Shown in pieces: positions 16,284 through 25,254 of a stretch of 64,000 bases of DNA (the first letter of the stretch is position 1; the number at the start of each line of letters is the position of its first letter). The DNA comes from Pseudomonas sp. StFLB209 (GTDB lineage Bacteria; Pseudomonadota; Gammaproteobacteria; Pseudomonadales; Pseudomonadaceae), in the NCBI RefSeq assembly GCF_000829415.1, contig NZ_AP014637.1, forward strand, positions 6,217,001 to 6,281,000, in the 5' to 3' direction. The notes under the pieces were generated by a model. It saw nothing but the letters and a program-made list of their open reading frames with translations, did no database searches and was not told where the DNA came from. Both the position numbers and the translations under genes were made by a program.

Positions 16284-17822
16284 TTAGTGCCCGCCTCCCC
16301 CCGGCGGCGCGGCCTTGGCAGTGAACGGCGGTCTGGCGAACCAGACCAGCAGGATCAAGCCCATGAAGATCCACGCCAGCAGGTAGAAGTAATCGACGGT
16401 GGACATCATGTAGGCCTGGCTGCTCAGGGTCTGTTCCATTTGCGCGTAGGCCTGTGGCCCGGCGCCGCCGAGGCTGTCGAGGGTCTGGCGGGTGACCGGG
16501 TCGTAGTTGCTGATATTTTCGCTCAGGTACGCATGATGCTGATCAGCGCGGCGGATCCAGATCCAGGTGGTCAGCGACGCGGCGAAGCTGCCGCCCAGGG
16601 TGCGCAGGAAGGTCGCCAGCCCCGAGCCATCGGCGATCTGCTGCGGCGGCAGGTCCGAGAGCAGGATGCTTAAGGTAGGCATGAAGAACAACGCCACGCC
16701 AATACCCATGAACATCTGCACCAGCGCAATGTGCTGGAAATCCACTTCGTGGGTGAACCCGGCACGCATGAAGCACGACAGCCCCATGGCAAGGAACGCC
16801 AGCCCGGCCAGCAGACGCAGGTCGAAGCGATGCGCGTATTTGCCCACCAACGGTGACAGCAACACAGGCAGGATGCCGATCGGCGCCACGGCCAGGCCGG
16901 CCCAGGTGGCGGTATACCCCATCTGGGTCTGCAACCACTGCGGCAAGATCAGGTTGATGCCGAAAAACCCGGAATAGCCGCACACCAGTACCAGGGTGCC
17001 GATGCGAAAGTTGCGGTAAGCAAACAGCCGCAGGTTGACGATGGGGTGGCGGTCGGTCATTTCCCAGATCACGAACACCGCCAGGGCGACCAGCGAGATC
17101 AATGAACCAATGACGATAAAGCCCGACTCGAACCAGTCCAGGTCGTTGCCCTTGTCGAGCACCACTTGCAAAGCGCCCACACCAACGATCAAGGTAATCA
17201 GGCCGACATAATCCATCGGCTGGCGGCTGGTGTTGACCGGCCGCCTGGCCATCTGGGTTTTGACCACAAAGGCGGCGAACAAACCGATAGGAATGTTGAT
17301 AAAGAAGATCCACGGCCAGCTGTAGCTGTCGGTGATCCAGCCGCCCAGAATGGGTCCGGCAATCGGCGCCACTACCGTGACCATCGCCAGCAGCGCCAGG
17401 GCCATGCCGCGCCTGGCCGGTGGGTAGATGGCAATCAGCAGGGTCTGGCTCATCGGGTACAGCGGGCCGGCCACCACCCCCTGCAATACCCGAAAGCCCA
17501 CCAGCTCGGGCATCGACTGCGAGATACCGCACAAGAACGAGGCCAGCACGAACAGCAACGTTGCCCAGATGAACAGCTTGACCTCGCCAAACCGTCGGCT
17601 CAGCCAGCCGGTCAGCGGCAAGGCGATGGCGTTGCTCACCGCAAACGAGGTGATCACCCAGGTGCCTTGTTCGGAGCTGACCCCCAGGTTGCCGGAAATG
17701 GTCGGCAGCGCGACGTTGGCGATGGTGGTGTCGAGCACCTGCATGAAGGTCGCCAGCGACAGACCGATGGTACTGAGCAACAGGCTCGGCGGGGTGAATG
17801 AAGCGGGAGCGTTCTGACTCAT
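16284..17822 (-). CDS. emrB: EmrB-like DHA2-family multidrug efflux MFS transporter
   Basis: 512 residues with 14 predicted membrane helices, the size of E. coli EmrB. Helix 1 carries the DHA2 signature (FMQVLDTTIANVALPTISG) and motif C appears as PIAGPILGGWITD near residue 150. It exports hydrophobic drugs or uncouplers by proton antiport, with EmrA and an outer-membrane TolC-type channel that is not encoded here. It follows emrA by 63 bases on the same strand. The operon order MarR-emrA-emrB is that of emrRAB. Confidence 0.92.
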   Translation of the reverse strand: MSQNAPASFTPPSLLLSTIGLSLATFMQVLDTTIANVALPTISGNLGVSSEQGTWVITSFAVSNAIALPLTGWLSRRFGEVKLFIWATLLFVLASFLCGISQSMPELVGFRVLQGVVAGPLYPMSQTLLIAIYPPARRGMALALLAMVTVVAPIAGPILGGWITDSYSWPWIFFINIPIGLFAAFVVKTQMARRPVNTSRQPMDYVGLITLIVGVGALQVVLDKGNDLDWFESGFIVIGSLISLVALAVFVIWEMTDRHPIVNLRLFAYRNFRIGTLVLVCGYSGFFGINLILPQWLQTQMGYTATWAGLAVAPIGILPVLLSPLVGKYAHRFDLRLLAGLAFLAMGLSCFMRAGFTHEVDFQHIALVQMFMGIGVALFFMPTLSILLSDLPPQQIADGSGLATFLRTLGGSFAASLTTWIWIRRADQHHAYLSENISNYDPVTRQTLDSLGGAGPQAYAQMEQTLSSQAYMMSTVDYFYLLAWIFMGLILLVWFARPPFTAKAAPPGGGGH

Positions 17823-17885
17823 CGCGAATCCCTTGACACATGAACGGTGCCCCGGCCGGCTGGCCAGGGCATGGGGATCTTTCGA

Positions 17886-19091
17886 TCAGCGCTGCGCGGT
17901 GGCTTTGCTGGCCGCAGCGCTGTTGTCGTGGATCAGTTGGGCGATTCGCGCATCGGCATCGGCCAGTTGCCGGTCATACACCTGGGTGCTGAAGCTCGGC
18001 TGCTTGGGCGGCTGCTGGGCCAGGACCGGGCCGTTCTGGTCATGCAGGTTGACCTCAACGGTGGTCGACAGCCCAATGCGCAGCGGGTGTTCGGCCAGTT
18101 CCTGAGGATTGATATGAATGCGCACCGGCACCCGCTGGACGATCTTGATCCAGTTGCCGGTGGCGTTCTGCGCCGGCAGCAAGGCGAAGGCACTGCCGGT
18201 ACCGGCACCCAGGCTGTCAATGGTGCCGCTATAGGTCACGTCGCTGCCGTACAGGTCGGCGCGAATCTCCACCGGCTGGCCGATACGCATCTTGCCCAGT
18301 TGGGTTTCCTTGAAGTTGGCATCAATCCATAGCTGGTCGAGGGGAATCACCGCCATCGTTGCGGTGCCGGGCTGAATACGCTGGCCCAATTGCACATTGC
18401 GCTTGGCCACATAACCGGTGACCGGCGCCACCAGCGTGGTACGTGCATTGGCCAGCCAGGCCTGGCGCAACTGCGCGGCGGCGGCCTTGACGTCAGGGTG
18501 CGAAGAAACGTGCGTATCGTCGACCAGCGCCACGCTGCTGGCCAGTTGTTGCTGCACGTTGTTCAGAGCACTTTGCGCGCTGATCAGATCATCCTTGGCA
18601 TGCGACAGCTCTTCTTGAGAAATCGCCCCGCTGCTCGCCAGGCTGCGCCGCCGGTTGTAATTGTCCTGGGCCTTCTGCACCGCTGCACGCTGGGCTGCCA
18701 GTTGCGCCTTCATGCCATCGACATTGCTGTACAGTCCCCGCACCTGACGTACCACGCGGGCCAGATTGGCCTCGGCGCTCTGCAGGCCGACCTCGGCATC
18801 GCTGGGGTCGAAGCTGAGCAGCACCTGCCCTTCACGCACCAGGTCACCGTCATCGGCGCCGATGCTGATCACCGTGCCGGTGGTCTGCGGAGTAATGGAC
18901 ACCACATTGCCGTTGACGTAGGCATCGTCGGTGCTTTCCTGCCAACGACCATAGAGTTCATGCCAGGCCCAGACACCCAGGCCGCCGGCGACCACCAGGG
19001 CCGCCAGCCCCAGCAGCAACACTTTACGCTTGCCGGAAGCCTGATCCTTGGTGGTGGCAGTGGATGAAGATTCAGCAGCGGGAGTCGCCAT
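17886..19091 (-). CDS. emrA: EmrA-like HlyD-family membrane fusion protein
   Basis: 401 residues. One N-terminal membrane helix (about residues 23-45, VLLLGLAALVVAGGLGVWAW) anchors a periplasmic protein. A biotinyl-lipoyl-like domain (STDDAYVNGNVVSITPQTTG) is followed by a coiled-coil hairpin (about 100-210) and a beta-barrel (VTGYVAKRNVQLGQRIQPG). It bridges EmrB to an outer-membrane channel. It lies 72 bases after the MarR gene and 63 bases before emrB. Confidence 0.92.
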   Translation of the reverse strand: MATPAAESSSTATTKDQASGKRKVLLLGLAALVVAGGLGVWAWHELYGRWQESTDDAYVNGNVVSITPQTTGTVISIGADDGDLVREGQVLLSFDPSDAEVGLQSAEANLARVVRQVRGLYSNVDGMKAQLAAQRAAVQKAQDNYNRRRSLASSGAISQEELSHAKDDLISAQSALNNVQQQLASSVALVDDTHVSSHPDVKAAAAQLRQAWLANARTTLVAPVTGYVAKRNVQLGQRIQPGTATMAVIPLDQLWIDANFKETQLGKMRIGQPVEIRADLYGSDVTYSGTIDSLGAGTGSAFALLPAQNATGNWIKIVQRVPVRIHINPQELAEHPLRIGLSTTVEVNLHDQNGPVLAQQPPKQPSFSTQVYDRQLADADARIAQLIHDNSAAASKATAQR

Positions 19092-19163
19092 GATGGTTAC
19101 CTTGTCAGCAAAACGGTTAAAGGCCGGGTGCCCAGGCTCAAGCCATGGGCGTAATGCGGCAGG

Positions 19164-19652
19164 TCATTGCCCACGCCCGGATTTGAAGCTCAGGCGCGTC
19201 AGGGTGATGTGGTCATCGGCGGCCACCAGCAGCTTGGTGAGGATGCGCTGCAGGGTGTCGACTTCGTCCTTGTCCAGTGCCGCAAAGGTGTCATTCATCG
19301 CGTCGGCGGCGATACTCGGCAGCAGGTCGGCCAATTGCTGGCCCTTGTCACTGAGCACCAGCCGTACCTGACGCCGGTCGCTGGCGCAGCGACTGCGCAC
19401 CACCAGCCCCTTGTGCTCCAGACGGTCGAGCATGCGGGTCATCGAGCCGCTGTCCAGCGACAGGTGCCGACACAACTCGACCGGTGTGTCAGAGCTGAAC
19501 TGGGCAATGATGATCAACACCTTGTACTGCGCGAATGTCACGTCATGGGGCAGCAGGTACTTGTCGAGCATCCGGTCTTTGAGGGCGTTGGTACGCCCGA
19601 CCAGCAAGCCGATAAGACTGGAATCGAAGTTGTCCGCCGAGAAATGTTTCAA
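19164..19652 (-). CDS. emrR: MarR-family repressor of the emrAB operon
   Basis: 162 residues. The winged-helix DNA-binding motif is clear: CRHLSLDSGSMTRMLDRLEH, then DRRQVRLVLSDKG. Position at the head of emrAB matches E. coli emrR (mprA), an autorepressor released by drug-like ligands. Two near-identical palindromes lie just upstream (19669-19708), fitting dimer sites over the operon promoter. Confidence 0.88.
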   Translation of the reverse strand: MKHFSADNFDSSLIGLLVGRTNALKDRMLDKYLLPHDVTFAQYKVLIIIAQFSSDTPVELCRHLSLDSGSMTRMLDRLEHKGLVVRSRCASDRRQVRLVLSDKGQQLADLLPSIAADAMNDTFAALDKDEVDTLQRILTKLLVAADDHITLTRLSFKSGRGQ

Positions 19653-19668
19653 AGGATCACCCTAAAAG

Positions 19669-19708
19669 CTGCCTAGGCAGTTATTTCAAAATATTACTGC
19701 CTGAGCAG
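19669..19708. promoter_or_regulatory. Paired palindromic operators upstream of the MarR-emrAB operon
   Basis: CTGCCTAGGCAG (19669-19680) is a perfect 12-bp palindrome. CTGCCTGAGCAG (19697-19708) is the same site with the centre altered. They are 28 bp apart centre to centre, close to three helical turns, within 60 bases of the MarR start codon. The AT-rich spacer (TTATTTCAAAATATTA) probably contains promoter elements. Confidence 0.65.
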
Positions 19709-19748
19709 CTAATGTCAAACTATTCGTTAGCTTGCTTATCAACGCCCG

Positions 19749-19779
19749 AAAAAAAACGACCGGTTGTCAGCCGGTCGTT
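19749..19779 (-). terminator. Rho-independent terminator downstream of miaE
   Basis: A perfect 9-bp stem, AACGACCGG (19755-19763) and CCGGTCGTT (19771-19779), has a 7-base loop. On the minus strand it is followed by a run of eight T. It lies 24 bases beyond the miaE stop. Confidence 0.85.
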
Positions 19780-19802
19780 CTGTGAGGGGGGCGCCTGACG
19801 CG

Positions 19803-20414
19803 TCAGGCCGCGACGGGCACGCCGCTGTGAAAACGGAAATCTTCGTCCGGGCTTTCAATCAGGTCTTTTTCGGCCAGGCGGACCTCTTCGATCTTGGCAT
19901 CGACATCGTCCTTGTCGCCGTACAGGTAGGCCAGCTTCAGATAGTCCTGAAAATGCCGCGCCTCGGATTTGAGCAGGCTGGCGTAGAACTTGCCGAGCTC
20001 CTCATCCAAATGCGGCACCAGCGCCGCAAAACGCTCGCAGGAGCGCGCCTCGACGATGCCGCCGACAATCAGCGCATCGGTCAGGCGATAGGGGTTGTGG
20101 TTACGCACCAGCTTGCGCAACGCGCCGGCATAGCGCGCCGAACTGACGTTAGCCATGGGGATGCCGCGTTTGCGGATCAGGCTGATGACCTGTTCGAAGT
20201 GACGCAGCTCTTCTCGGGCCAGGCGCGACATCTTGGCCTGCAGGTCAAACTTGTCGTTGTACTGGAACATGAACTGAAACGCAGCGCCCGCTGCCTTTTT
20301 CTCGTTGTTGGCGTGATCGATCAGCAGGATATCCAGATTGCGCGTGGCCGCCTGCACCCAAGCATCAGGGGTACGACACAACAGGAACGCTTCGATTTCA
20401 GGGATCGGGTACAT
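19803..20414 (-). CDS. miaE: tRNA-(ms2io6A37) hydroxylase MiaE
   Basis: 203 residues from the ATG at 20414 (MYPIPEIEAFL, the usual family start); the in-frame upstream start adds only an Arg-rich octapeptide. It is a ferritin-like four-helix di-iron oxygenase. The ligand motifs are visible: LAREELRHFEQV, GIVEARSCERF and SEARHFQDYLKL. MiaE hydroxylates the isopentenyl group of ms2i6A at position 37 of tRNAs that read U-starting codons. It is a single gene with its own terminator, divergent from a stress-protein gene. Confidence 0.93.
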   Translation of the reverse strand: MYPIPEIEAFLLCRTPDAWVQAATRNLDILLIDHANNEKKAAGAAFQFMFQYNDKFDLQAKMSRLAREELRHFEQVISLIRKRGIPMANVSSARYAGALRKLVRNHNPYRLTDALIVGGIVEARSCERFAALVPHLDEELGKFYASLLKSEARHFQDYLKLAYLYGDKDDVDAKIEEVRLAEKDLIESPDEDFRFHSGVPVAA

Positions 20415-20554
20415 AGGCTCACGAGGACGACGGGACAAAGCCGGGCATTATACGAGCGCCTGTTTCATGCACGCCAGCCCGCAGCCAGGTACAGGCGGAC
20501 TATAGTCATGGCAGTGGTTGTGTTTGAACCGTCGTGAGTGAGGAGCAAAACCTC

Positions 20555-21418
20555 ATGCAATCGATCCGTAGCATTCTGGTGGTGATCGACCCCGGGCGTC
20601 CCGATAACCTGGCACTCAACCGTGCCCGCCAGATTTCCGGGGTCACCCAGGCTCATCTGCACGTGCTGATCTGCGACAGCAAGCACCCGCATACCCAGCA
20701 GCTCAACGAGCTGATGCGCGACCTGCACGCCGAAGGGTTCACCGCCAGCGCCCAGCAGGACTGGCAAGGGTCGACCTACAAGACCATCATCAAGGCGCAA
20801 CAGGCTGAAGGCTGCGGACTGGTGATCAAACGCCACTGGCCCGACAACCCGCTGAAAAAGGCCCTGCTCACCCCCGATGACTGGAAACTGCTGCGTTATT
20901 GCCCAAGCCCGGTGCTGATGGTCAAGAGTGAGCGCCCCTGGAGCGGCGCGGTGGTGCTGGCCGCCGTGGATGTCGGCAACGCAGACGAGCCACACAAAGC
21001 CCTGCACGAGTCGATTGTCGACCACGGTTACGCCATCGCCAGCCTGGCTAAAGGCGAGCTGCACGTCATCAGCTCATACCCGGCGCCATCCTTGTCAGCA
21101 GCCGACCCGGCCAATCAGGGCGACGGCAGCCTGCAAGCGCGCTACCGCGAACAATGCGTCGACTTTGAGCAGCGCTTCGACATTGCCGACGAACGGCTGC
21201 ACATTACCGAAGGCCCTGCCGATGTGCAGATTCCGCATCTGGCGCATCGGCTCGGCGCCGCCGTGACGGTGATCGGCACCGTGGCCCGCACCGGCATTGC
21301 CGGCGCATTGATCGGTAACACCGCCGAGGTGGTACTCGATGCGCTGGAAAGTGATGTGCTGGTGCTCAAGACCGAAGCCATCGTCGAGCATCTGGAGGCG
21401 TTGCTGGTCCAGACCTGA
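20555..21418 (+). CDS. Tandem universal stress protein (UspE-like)
   Basis: 287 residues from the ATG at 20555, with GAGGAG nearby upstream. It contains two Usp domains (about 1-135 and 150-287). The C-terminal one keeps the nucleotide-binding loop pattern G-x2-G-x9-G (VIGTVARTGIAGALIGNTAE). The N-terminal one ends VLMVKSERPW, typical of the first domain of UspE. It is a cytoplasmic stress protein of uncertain biochemical role. It converges on the DUF1289 gene with only 14 bases between stops. Confidence 0.88.
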   Translation: MQSIRSILVVIDPGRPDNLALNRARQISGVTQAHLHVLICDSKHPHTQQLNELMRDLHAEGFTASAQQDWQGSTYKTIIKAQQAEGCGLVIKRHWPDNPLKKALLTPDDWKLLRYCPSPVLMVKSERPWSGAVVLAAVDVGNADEPHKALHESIVDHGYAIASLAKGELHVISSYPAPSLSAADPANQGDGSLQARYREQCVDFEQRFDIADERLHITEGPADVQIPHLAHRLGAAVTVIGTVARTGIAGALIGNTAEVVLDALESDVLVLKTEAIVEHLEALLVQT

Positions 21419-21432
21419 GAGCATCAGAATAA

Positions 21433-21903
21433 TCAGGCGCCGAGCGCGTCGCGCAGAAAAGACGGGGCGATGTAGCGCTCGTAATGAGCATCGGACAACA
21501 GAAAGAACTCGCGGTCGATGGCATCGCGCAGGTCAGGCAGGGTCCAGCAGCGGAACTCCGGCAACAGCACGAAACCGTAGGCCTCGACATTGGTGATGAC
21601 CCGTGCACCGCGGGCAATCAGTTGATAGGCCCAACAGTATTCGGACTGATTGGCAACAAAGCGGATCTTGCGCTGGGTCAGTTGCCAGCGCAGCTTGTCA
21701 GCATCGAAGACTTCGAGCTTGGCGGTCATGACCTGGACCAGCAACTGCTCAAGACGCAGCCATACGGCGCGCTTCTCGGCTTCGCCGTAGCTGTTCCAAT
21801 TGACGATCTCGTGATGAAAGCGCTTGCAGCCCCGGCATACCCGGTCACCGAACACGGTGGAGCAAAGGCCGACGCAGGGCGTCTTGATGATCTGATCGGG
21901 CAT
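21433..21903 (-). CDS. DUF1289-containing protein, putative metal-binding
   Basis: 156 residues from the ATG at 21903; an in-frame TTG three codons earlier is less likely. The N-terminus has the DUF1289 cysteine pattern TPCVGLCSTVF then CRGCKRFHHEI, giving four Cys spaced C-x3-C and C-x2-C that probably bind a metal or Fe-S centre. The C-terminal 100 residues (ITNVEAYGFVLLPEFRCWTL) are conserved only in pseudomonads as far as I know. The function is unknown. It is divergent from acnB across a 401-bp gap. Confidence 0.8.
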   Translation of the reverse strand: MPDQIIKTPCVGLCSTVFGDRVCRGCKRFHHEIVNWNSYGEAEKRAVWLRLEQLLVQVMTAKLEVFDADKLRWQLTQRKIRFVANQSEYCWAYQLIARGARVITNVEAYGFVLLPEFRCWTLPDLRDAIDREFFLLSDAHYERYIAPSFLRDALGA

Positions 21904-21984
21904 GACGGGCAACGACTGGTGGAACGAGCGGCCATGTTAGCCCTTTGTCTAACAGGGGTCACCCCTCAAGATGTAGGGCCTAAC

Positions 21985-22013
21985 TTACACTGGGCGAAGT
22001 TTTGCCGTAGAAT
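21985..22013 (+). promoter_or_regulatory. Candidate sigma-70 promoter far upstream of acnB
   Basis: TTACAC (21985-21990) and TAGAAT (22008-22013) are separated by exactly 17 bases. Transcription would start near 22020, giving acnB a leader of about 285 nt, or serving a separate small RNA. This is a motif match only. Confidence 0.45.
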
Positions 22014-22045
22014 CACCGTGCCTTTTAAAGGCGCAATGTCCGTCG

Positions 22046-22183
22046 GAAGCTGTTTTCAAAGCGTCACGAGCACAGTCAAGTTTTCCCGCAGCCCGGTGTC
22101 GTCTGGCCATTCCCTCATCACGAATGGCCGCCCGACCGCCCCACCCAGCCGGTCTGCAGGCGTAAAACTTTGAAAACAGCTTC
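22046..22183 (+). ncRNA. Candidate structured leader or small RNA upstream of acnB (nested inverted repeats)
   Basis: A perfect 16-bp inverted repeat, GAAGCTGTTTTCAAAG (22046-22061) and CTTTGAAAACAGCTTC (22168-22183), encloses 106 bp. Inside it is a second perfect inverted pair, GGCCATTC and GAATGGCC, with a 9-base loop. Transcribed from the promoter candidate at 21985, this would fold into a long closed stem with an internal hairpin about 120 nt before the acnB start. No open frame here looks coding. It could be a cis-acting leader, an independent sRNA or a mobile repeat remnant. The rest of the 401-bp gap holds nothing I recognise. Confidence 0.5.
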
Positions 22184-22304
22184 GTAAGGAATTGCCGTTA
22201 CCCTTGGCCAAAGTGCTCAAAAAGCATCGGCGCGCAGGGTGCGGATGATTTCTGGATGAGCGTCCCGGACACCCCAAGATGGGACCACTGATGAGGGTAA
22301 TACT

Positions 22305-24914
22305 GTGCTTGAAGCCTACCGTAAACACATCGAAGAGCGTGCCGCCCAAGGCATCGTGCCTCAGCCGCTTAACGCCGAACAAACCGCAGGCCTGGTCGAG
22401 CTGCTGAAGAATCCCCCGGCTGGCGAAGAAGAAGTCCTCGTTGACCTGCTCACCAACCGCGTTCCACCAGGCGTTGACGAAGCGGCCTACGTCAAAGCCG
22501 GTTTCCTGTCTGCCATCGTCAAGGGCGAAACCAGTTCCCCACTGATCGACCGCAAGCGTGCCACCGAACTGCTGGGCACCATGCAGGGCGGCTACAACAT
22601 TGCCACCCTGGTCGACCTGCTGGATGATGCCGAACTGGGCGCAGTGGCTGCCGAGCAGCTCAAGTTCACCCTGCTGATGTTCGACGCCTTCCACGACGTA
22701 TCCGAGAAAGCCAAGGCTGGCAACGCCCACGCCAAGGCCGTTCTTGAGTCCTGGGCGGCCGGTGAGTGGTTCACCAACAAGCCTGCCATCGCCGAGAAGT
22801 ACAGCCTGGCGGTGTTCAAGGTTCCGGGCGAAACCAACACCGACGACCTGTCCCCTGCCCCGGACGCCTGGTCACGCCCTGACATCCCTCTGCACGCCCT
22901 GGCCATGCTGAAAATGGCCCGTGACGGCATCGAGCCTGAGCAACAAGGCGCCATCGGCCCACTCAAGCAGATCGAAGAAGTCAAAGCCAAAGGCTTCCCT
23001 GTCGCCTACGTCGGTGACGTGGTCGGTACCGGTTCGTCGCGTAAGTCGGCAACCAACTCGGTGCTGTGGTTCTTCGGTGACGACATCCCTTACGTGCCGA
23101 ACAAGCGCGCTGGCGGTTTCTGCTTCGGCACCAAGATCGCTCCGATCTTCTACAACACCATGGAAGACGCCGGCGCTCTGCCAATCGAATTCGATTGCAC
23201 CGACCTGGCCATGGGCGACGTCATCGACGTTTACCCATACAAAGGTGAAGTGCGCCGTCACGGCAGCGACGAGCTGGTGACCACCTTCGAACTGAAAACC
23301 CCTGTGCTGCTGGACGAAGTCCGCGCCGGTGGTCGTATTCCGCTGATCGTTGGCCGTGGCCTGACCGAAAAAGCCCGCGCCGAACTGGGCCTGGGTCCAA
23401 CCGACCTGTTCAAGCTGCCGGAAGCGCCGGTCGACACTGGCAAGGGCTTCACCCTGGCGCAGAAAATGGTCGGCAAGGCCTGTGGTCTGCCAGAAGGCAA
23501 AGGCGTACGTCCTGGCACCTACTGCGAACCGAAGATGACCACCGTCGGTTCCCAGGACACCACTGGCCCGATGACCCGCGACGAGCTCAAAGACCTGGCG
23601 TGCCTGGGCTTCTCCGCCGACCTGGTCATGCAGTCGTTCTGCCACACCGCGGCTTATCCGAAGCCGATCGACGTCACCACCCACCACACCCTGCCGGATT
23701 TCATCCGCACCCGTGGCGGCGTGTCCCTGCGTCCTGGCGACGGCATCATCCACAGCTGGCTGAACCGCATGCTGCTGCCTGACACCGTCGGCACCGGCGG
23801 TGACTCGCACACCCGCTTCCCGATCGGCATCTCGTTCCCGGCCGGTTCCGGCCTGGTCGCCTTCGCCGCTGCCACCGGCGTCATGCCGCTGGACATGCCT
23901 GAGTCGGTTCTGGTGCGCTTCAAGGGCAAACTGCAACCGGGCATCACCCTGCGTGACCTGGTACACGCCATCCCTTACTACGCGATCCAGAAGGGCCTGC
24001 TGACCGTCGAGAAGAAAGGCAAGAAGAACATCTTCTCCGGCCGCATCCTCGAAATCGAAGGCCTGGACGAGCTGACTGTCGAGCAGGCATTCGAACTGTC
24101 CGACGCCTCGGCCGAACGTTCGGCTGCCGGTTGCTCGATCAAGCTGCCTGAGAAGCCGATCGCCGAATACCTGCAATCCAACGTCACCCTGCTGCGCTGG
24201 ATGATCAGCGAAGGCTACGGTGACCCACGTACCCTGGAGCGCCGTGCCCAGGCGATGGAAGCGTGGATTGCCAATCCTGTGCTGCTGGCGGCTGACCCGG
24301 ACGCCGAGTACGCCGAGATCATCGAAATCGACCTGGCCGACGTCAAAGAGCCTGTCCTCTGCGCGCCGAACGACCCGGACGATGCCCGCCTGCTGTCTTC
24401 GGTACAGGGCGAGAAGATCGACGAAGTGTTCATCGGTTCGTGCATGACCAACATCGGCCACTTCCGCGCTGCCGGCAAGCTGCTCGAGAAGGTCAAGGGT
24501 GGCATTCCTACCCGTCTGTGGCTGTCGCCGCCGACCAAGATGGACGCTCACCAACTGACCGAAGAAGGCTACTACGGCATCTACGGCAAGGCCGGTGCAC
24601 GCATGGAAATGCCAGGCTGCTCGCTGTGCATGGGTAACCAGGCACGGGTACAGACCGGCTCGACCGTGGTTTCCACCTCGACCCGTAACTTCCCGAACCG
24701 TCTGGGCGATGCGACCAACGTGTATCTGTCCTCGGCCGAACTGGCTGCGGTCGCTTCGATTCTCGGCAAGCTGCCGACCGTCGAGGAGTACATGACCTAC
24801 GCGAAAGACATCGACAGCATGTCTGCCGACGTTTACCGCTACCTGAGCTTCGACCAGATCGCCGAGTTCCGTGAAGCGGCGGCAAGCGCCAACATTCCGG
24901 TTGTTCAGGCTTGA
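22305..24914 (+). CDS. acnB: Aconitate hydratase B
   Basis: 869 residues with a GTG start (AGGG 8 bases upstream), as in E. coli AcnB (865 residues), and high similarity along the whole length. The HEAT-like N-terminal domain is followed by the swivel domain ([20 protein letters not shown]) and the catalytic core. The [4Fe-4S] ligands are C713 ([10 protein letters not shown]), C772 and C775 (GCSLCMGNQ). It interconverts citrate and isocitrate in the TCA cycle (and 2-methyl-cis-aconitate steps). In E. coli the apo form binds mRNA. It has its own terminator and a long, potentially structured leader. Confidence 0.98.
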   Translation: MLEAYRKHIEERAAQGIVPQPLNAEQTAGLVELLKNPPAGEEEVLVDLLTNRVPPGVDEAAYVKAGFLSAIVKGETSSPLIDRKRATELLGTMQGGYNIATLVDLLDDAELGAVAAEQLKFTLLMFDAFHDVSEKAKAGNAHAKAVLESWAAGEWFTNKPAIAEKYSLAVFKVPGETNTDDLSPAPDAWSRPDIPLHALAMLKMARDGIEPEQQGAIGPLKQIEEVKAKGFPVAYVGDVVGTGSSRKSATNSVLWFFGDDIPYVPNKRAGGFCFGTKIAPIFYNTMEDAGALPIEFDCTDLAMGDVIDVYPYKGEVRRHGSDELVTTFELKTPVLLDEVRAGGRIPLIVGRGLTEKARAELGLGPTDLFKLPEAPVDTGKGFTLAQKMVGKACGLPEGKGVRPGTYCEPKMTTVGSQDTTGPMTRDELKDLACLGFSADLVMQSFCHTAAYPKPIDVTTHHTLPDFIRTRGGVSLRPGDGIIHSWLNRMLLPDTVGTGGDSHTRFPIGISFPAGSGLVAFAAATGVMPLDMPESVLVRFKGKLQPGITLRDLVHAIPYYAIQKGLLTVEKKGKKNIFSGRILEIEGLDELTVEQAFELSDASAERSAAGCSIKLPEKPIAEYLQSNVTLLRWMISEGYGDPRTLERRAQAMEAWIANPVLLAADPDAEYAEIIEIDLADVKEPVLCAPNDPDDARLLSSVQGEKIDEVFIGSCMTNIGHFRAAGKLLEKVKGGIPTRLWLSPPTKMDAHQLTEEGYYGIYGKAGARMEMPGCSLCMGNQARVQTGSTVVSTSTRNFPNRLGDATNVYLSSAELAAVASILGKLPTVEEYMTYAKDIDSMSADVYRYLSFDQIAEFREAAASANIPVVQA

Positions 24915-24937
24915 TGGTGTAAACCTGCGTTAAAAAG

Positions 24938-24964
24938 AAACCCCGCCTTGTGCGGGGTTTTTTT
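24938..24964 (+). terminator. Rho-independent terminator of acnB
   Basis: The stem AAACCCCGC (24938-24946) and GCGGGGTTT (24952-24960) has a 5-base loop and is followed by a run of T to 24964. It lies 23 bases after the acnB stop. Confidence 0.92.
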
Positions 24965-25003
24965 ATGCTCTTTTATTGCGGACGACCGCGTAACTCAGTA
25001 TGA

Positions 25004-25172
25004 GCGGCTTTAGCCGCGAATTGGTTTTTAGACCCCTGGAAAATCCTTCATCGCGGTGGCTGAGCTGCAGGTTTCGCCCTGCGGGCGAACTTCCCTCCGT
25101 CCGGCACCCAAGTCGCGATTGGCGTCGTCTGTGCCATCTCGATTCGAAGAGCAAAAGTAACGGGCATAGCAA
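25004..25172 (+). repeat. Composite intergenic repeat, short form
   Basis: GCGGCTTTAGCCGCGAATT, then GGAAAATCCTTCATCG and CTGCAGGTTTCGCCCTG are joined almost directly to the right arm (GCACCCAAGTCGCGATTGG, GTCGTCTGTGCCATCTCG, GAAGAGCAAAAG). The variable middle seen in the longer copies is nearly absent. With two terminators it fills the 340-bp gap between the convergent acnB and gdhB. No gene is seen. Confidence 0.8.
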
Positions 25173-25210
25173 ATTTCGCTTTCCGCTTGCAGCTTGCAGC
25201 TGGCAGCCAA

Positions 25211-25238
25211 AAAAAACGCCTCTCACGAGGCGTTTTTT
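25211..25238. terminator. Bidirectional terminator at the 3' end of gdhB
   Basis: A perfect stem AAAAAACGCCTC / GAGGCGTTTTTT with loop TCAC has A/T runs on both sides, so it can work on either strand. It lies 16 bases past the gdhB stop. Confidence 0.88.
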
Positions 25239-25254
25239 TCATCACATCAACTCA

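Noticed and set aside
16284..19652. emrRAB-like operon considered as a candidate novel system
   Set aside because: Gene order and motifs are those of a well-known efflux operon; only the operator spacing is worth noting.
22872..24554. An open frame of about 560 codons antisense to acnB
   Set aside because: Shadow of acnB; no family features and no start signal.
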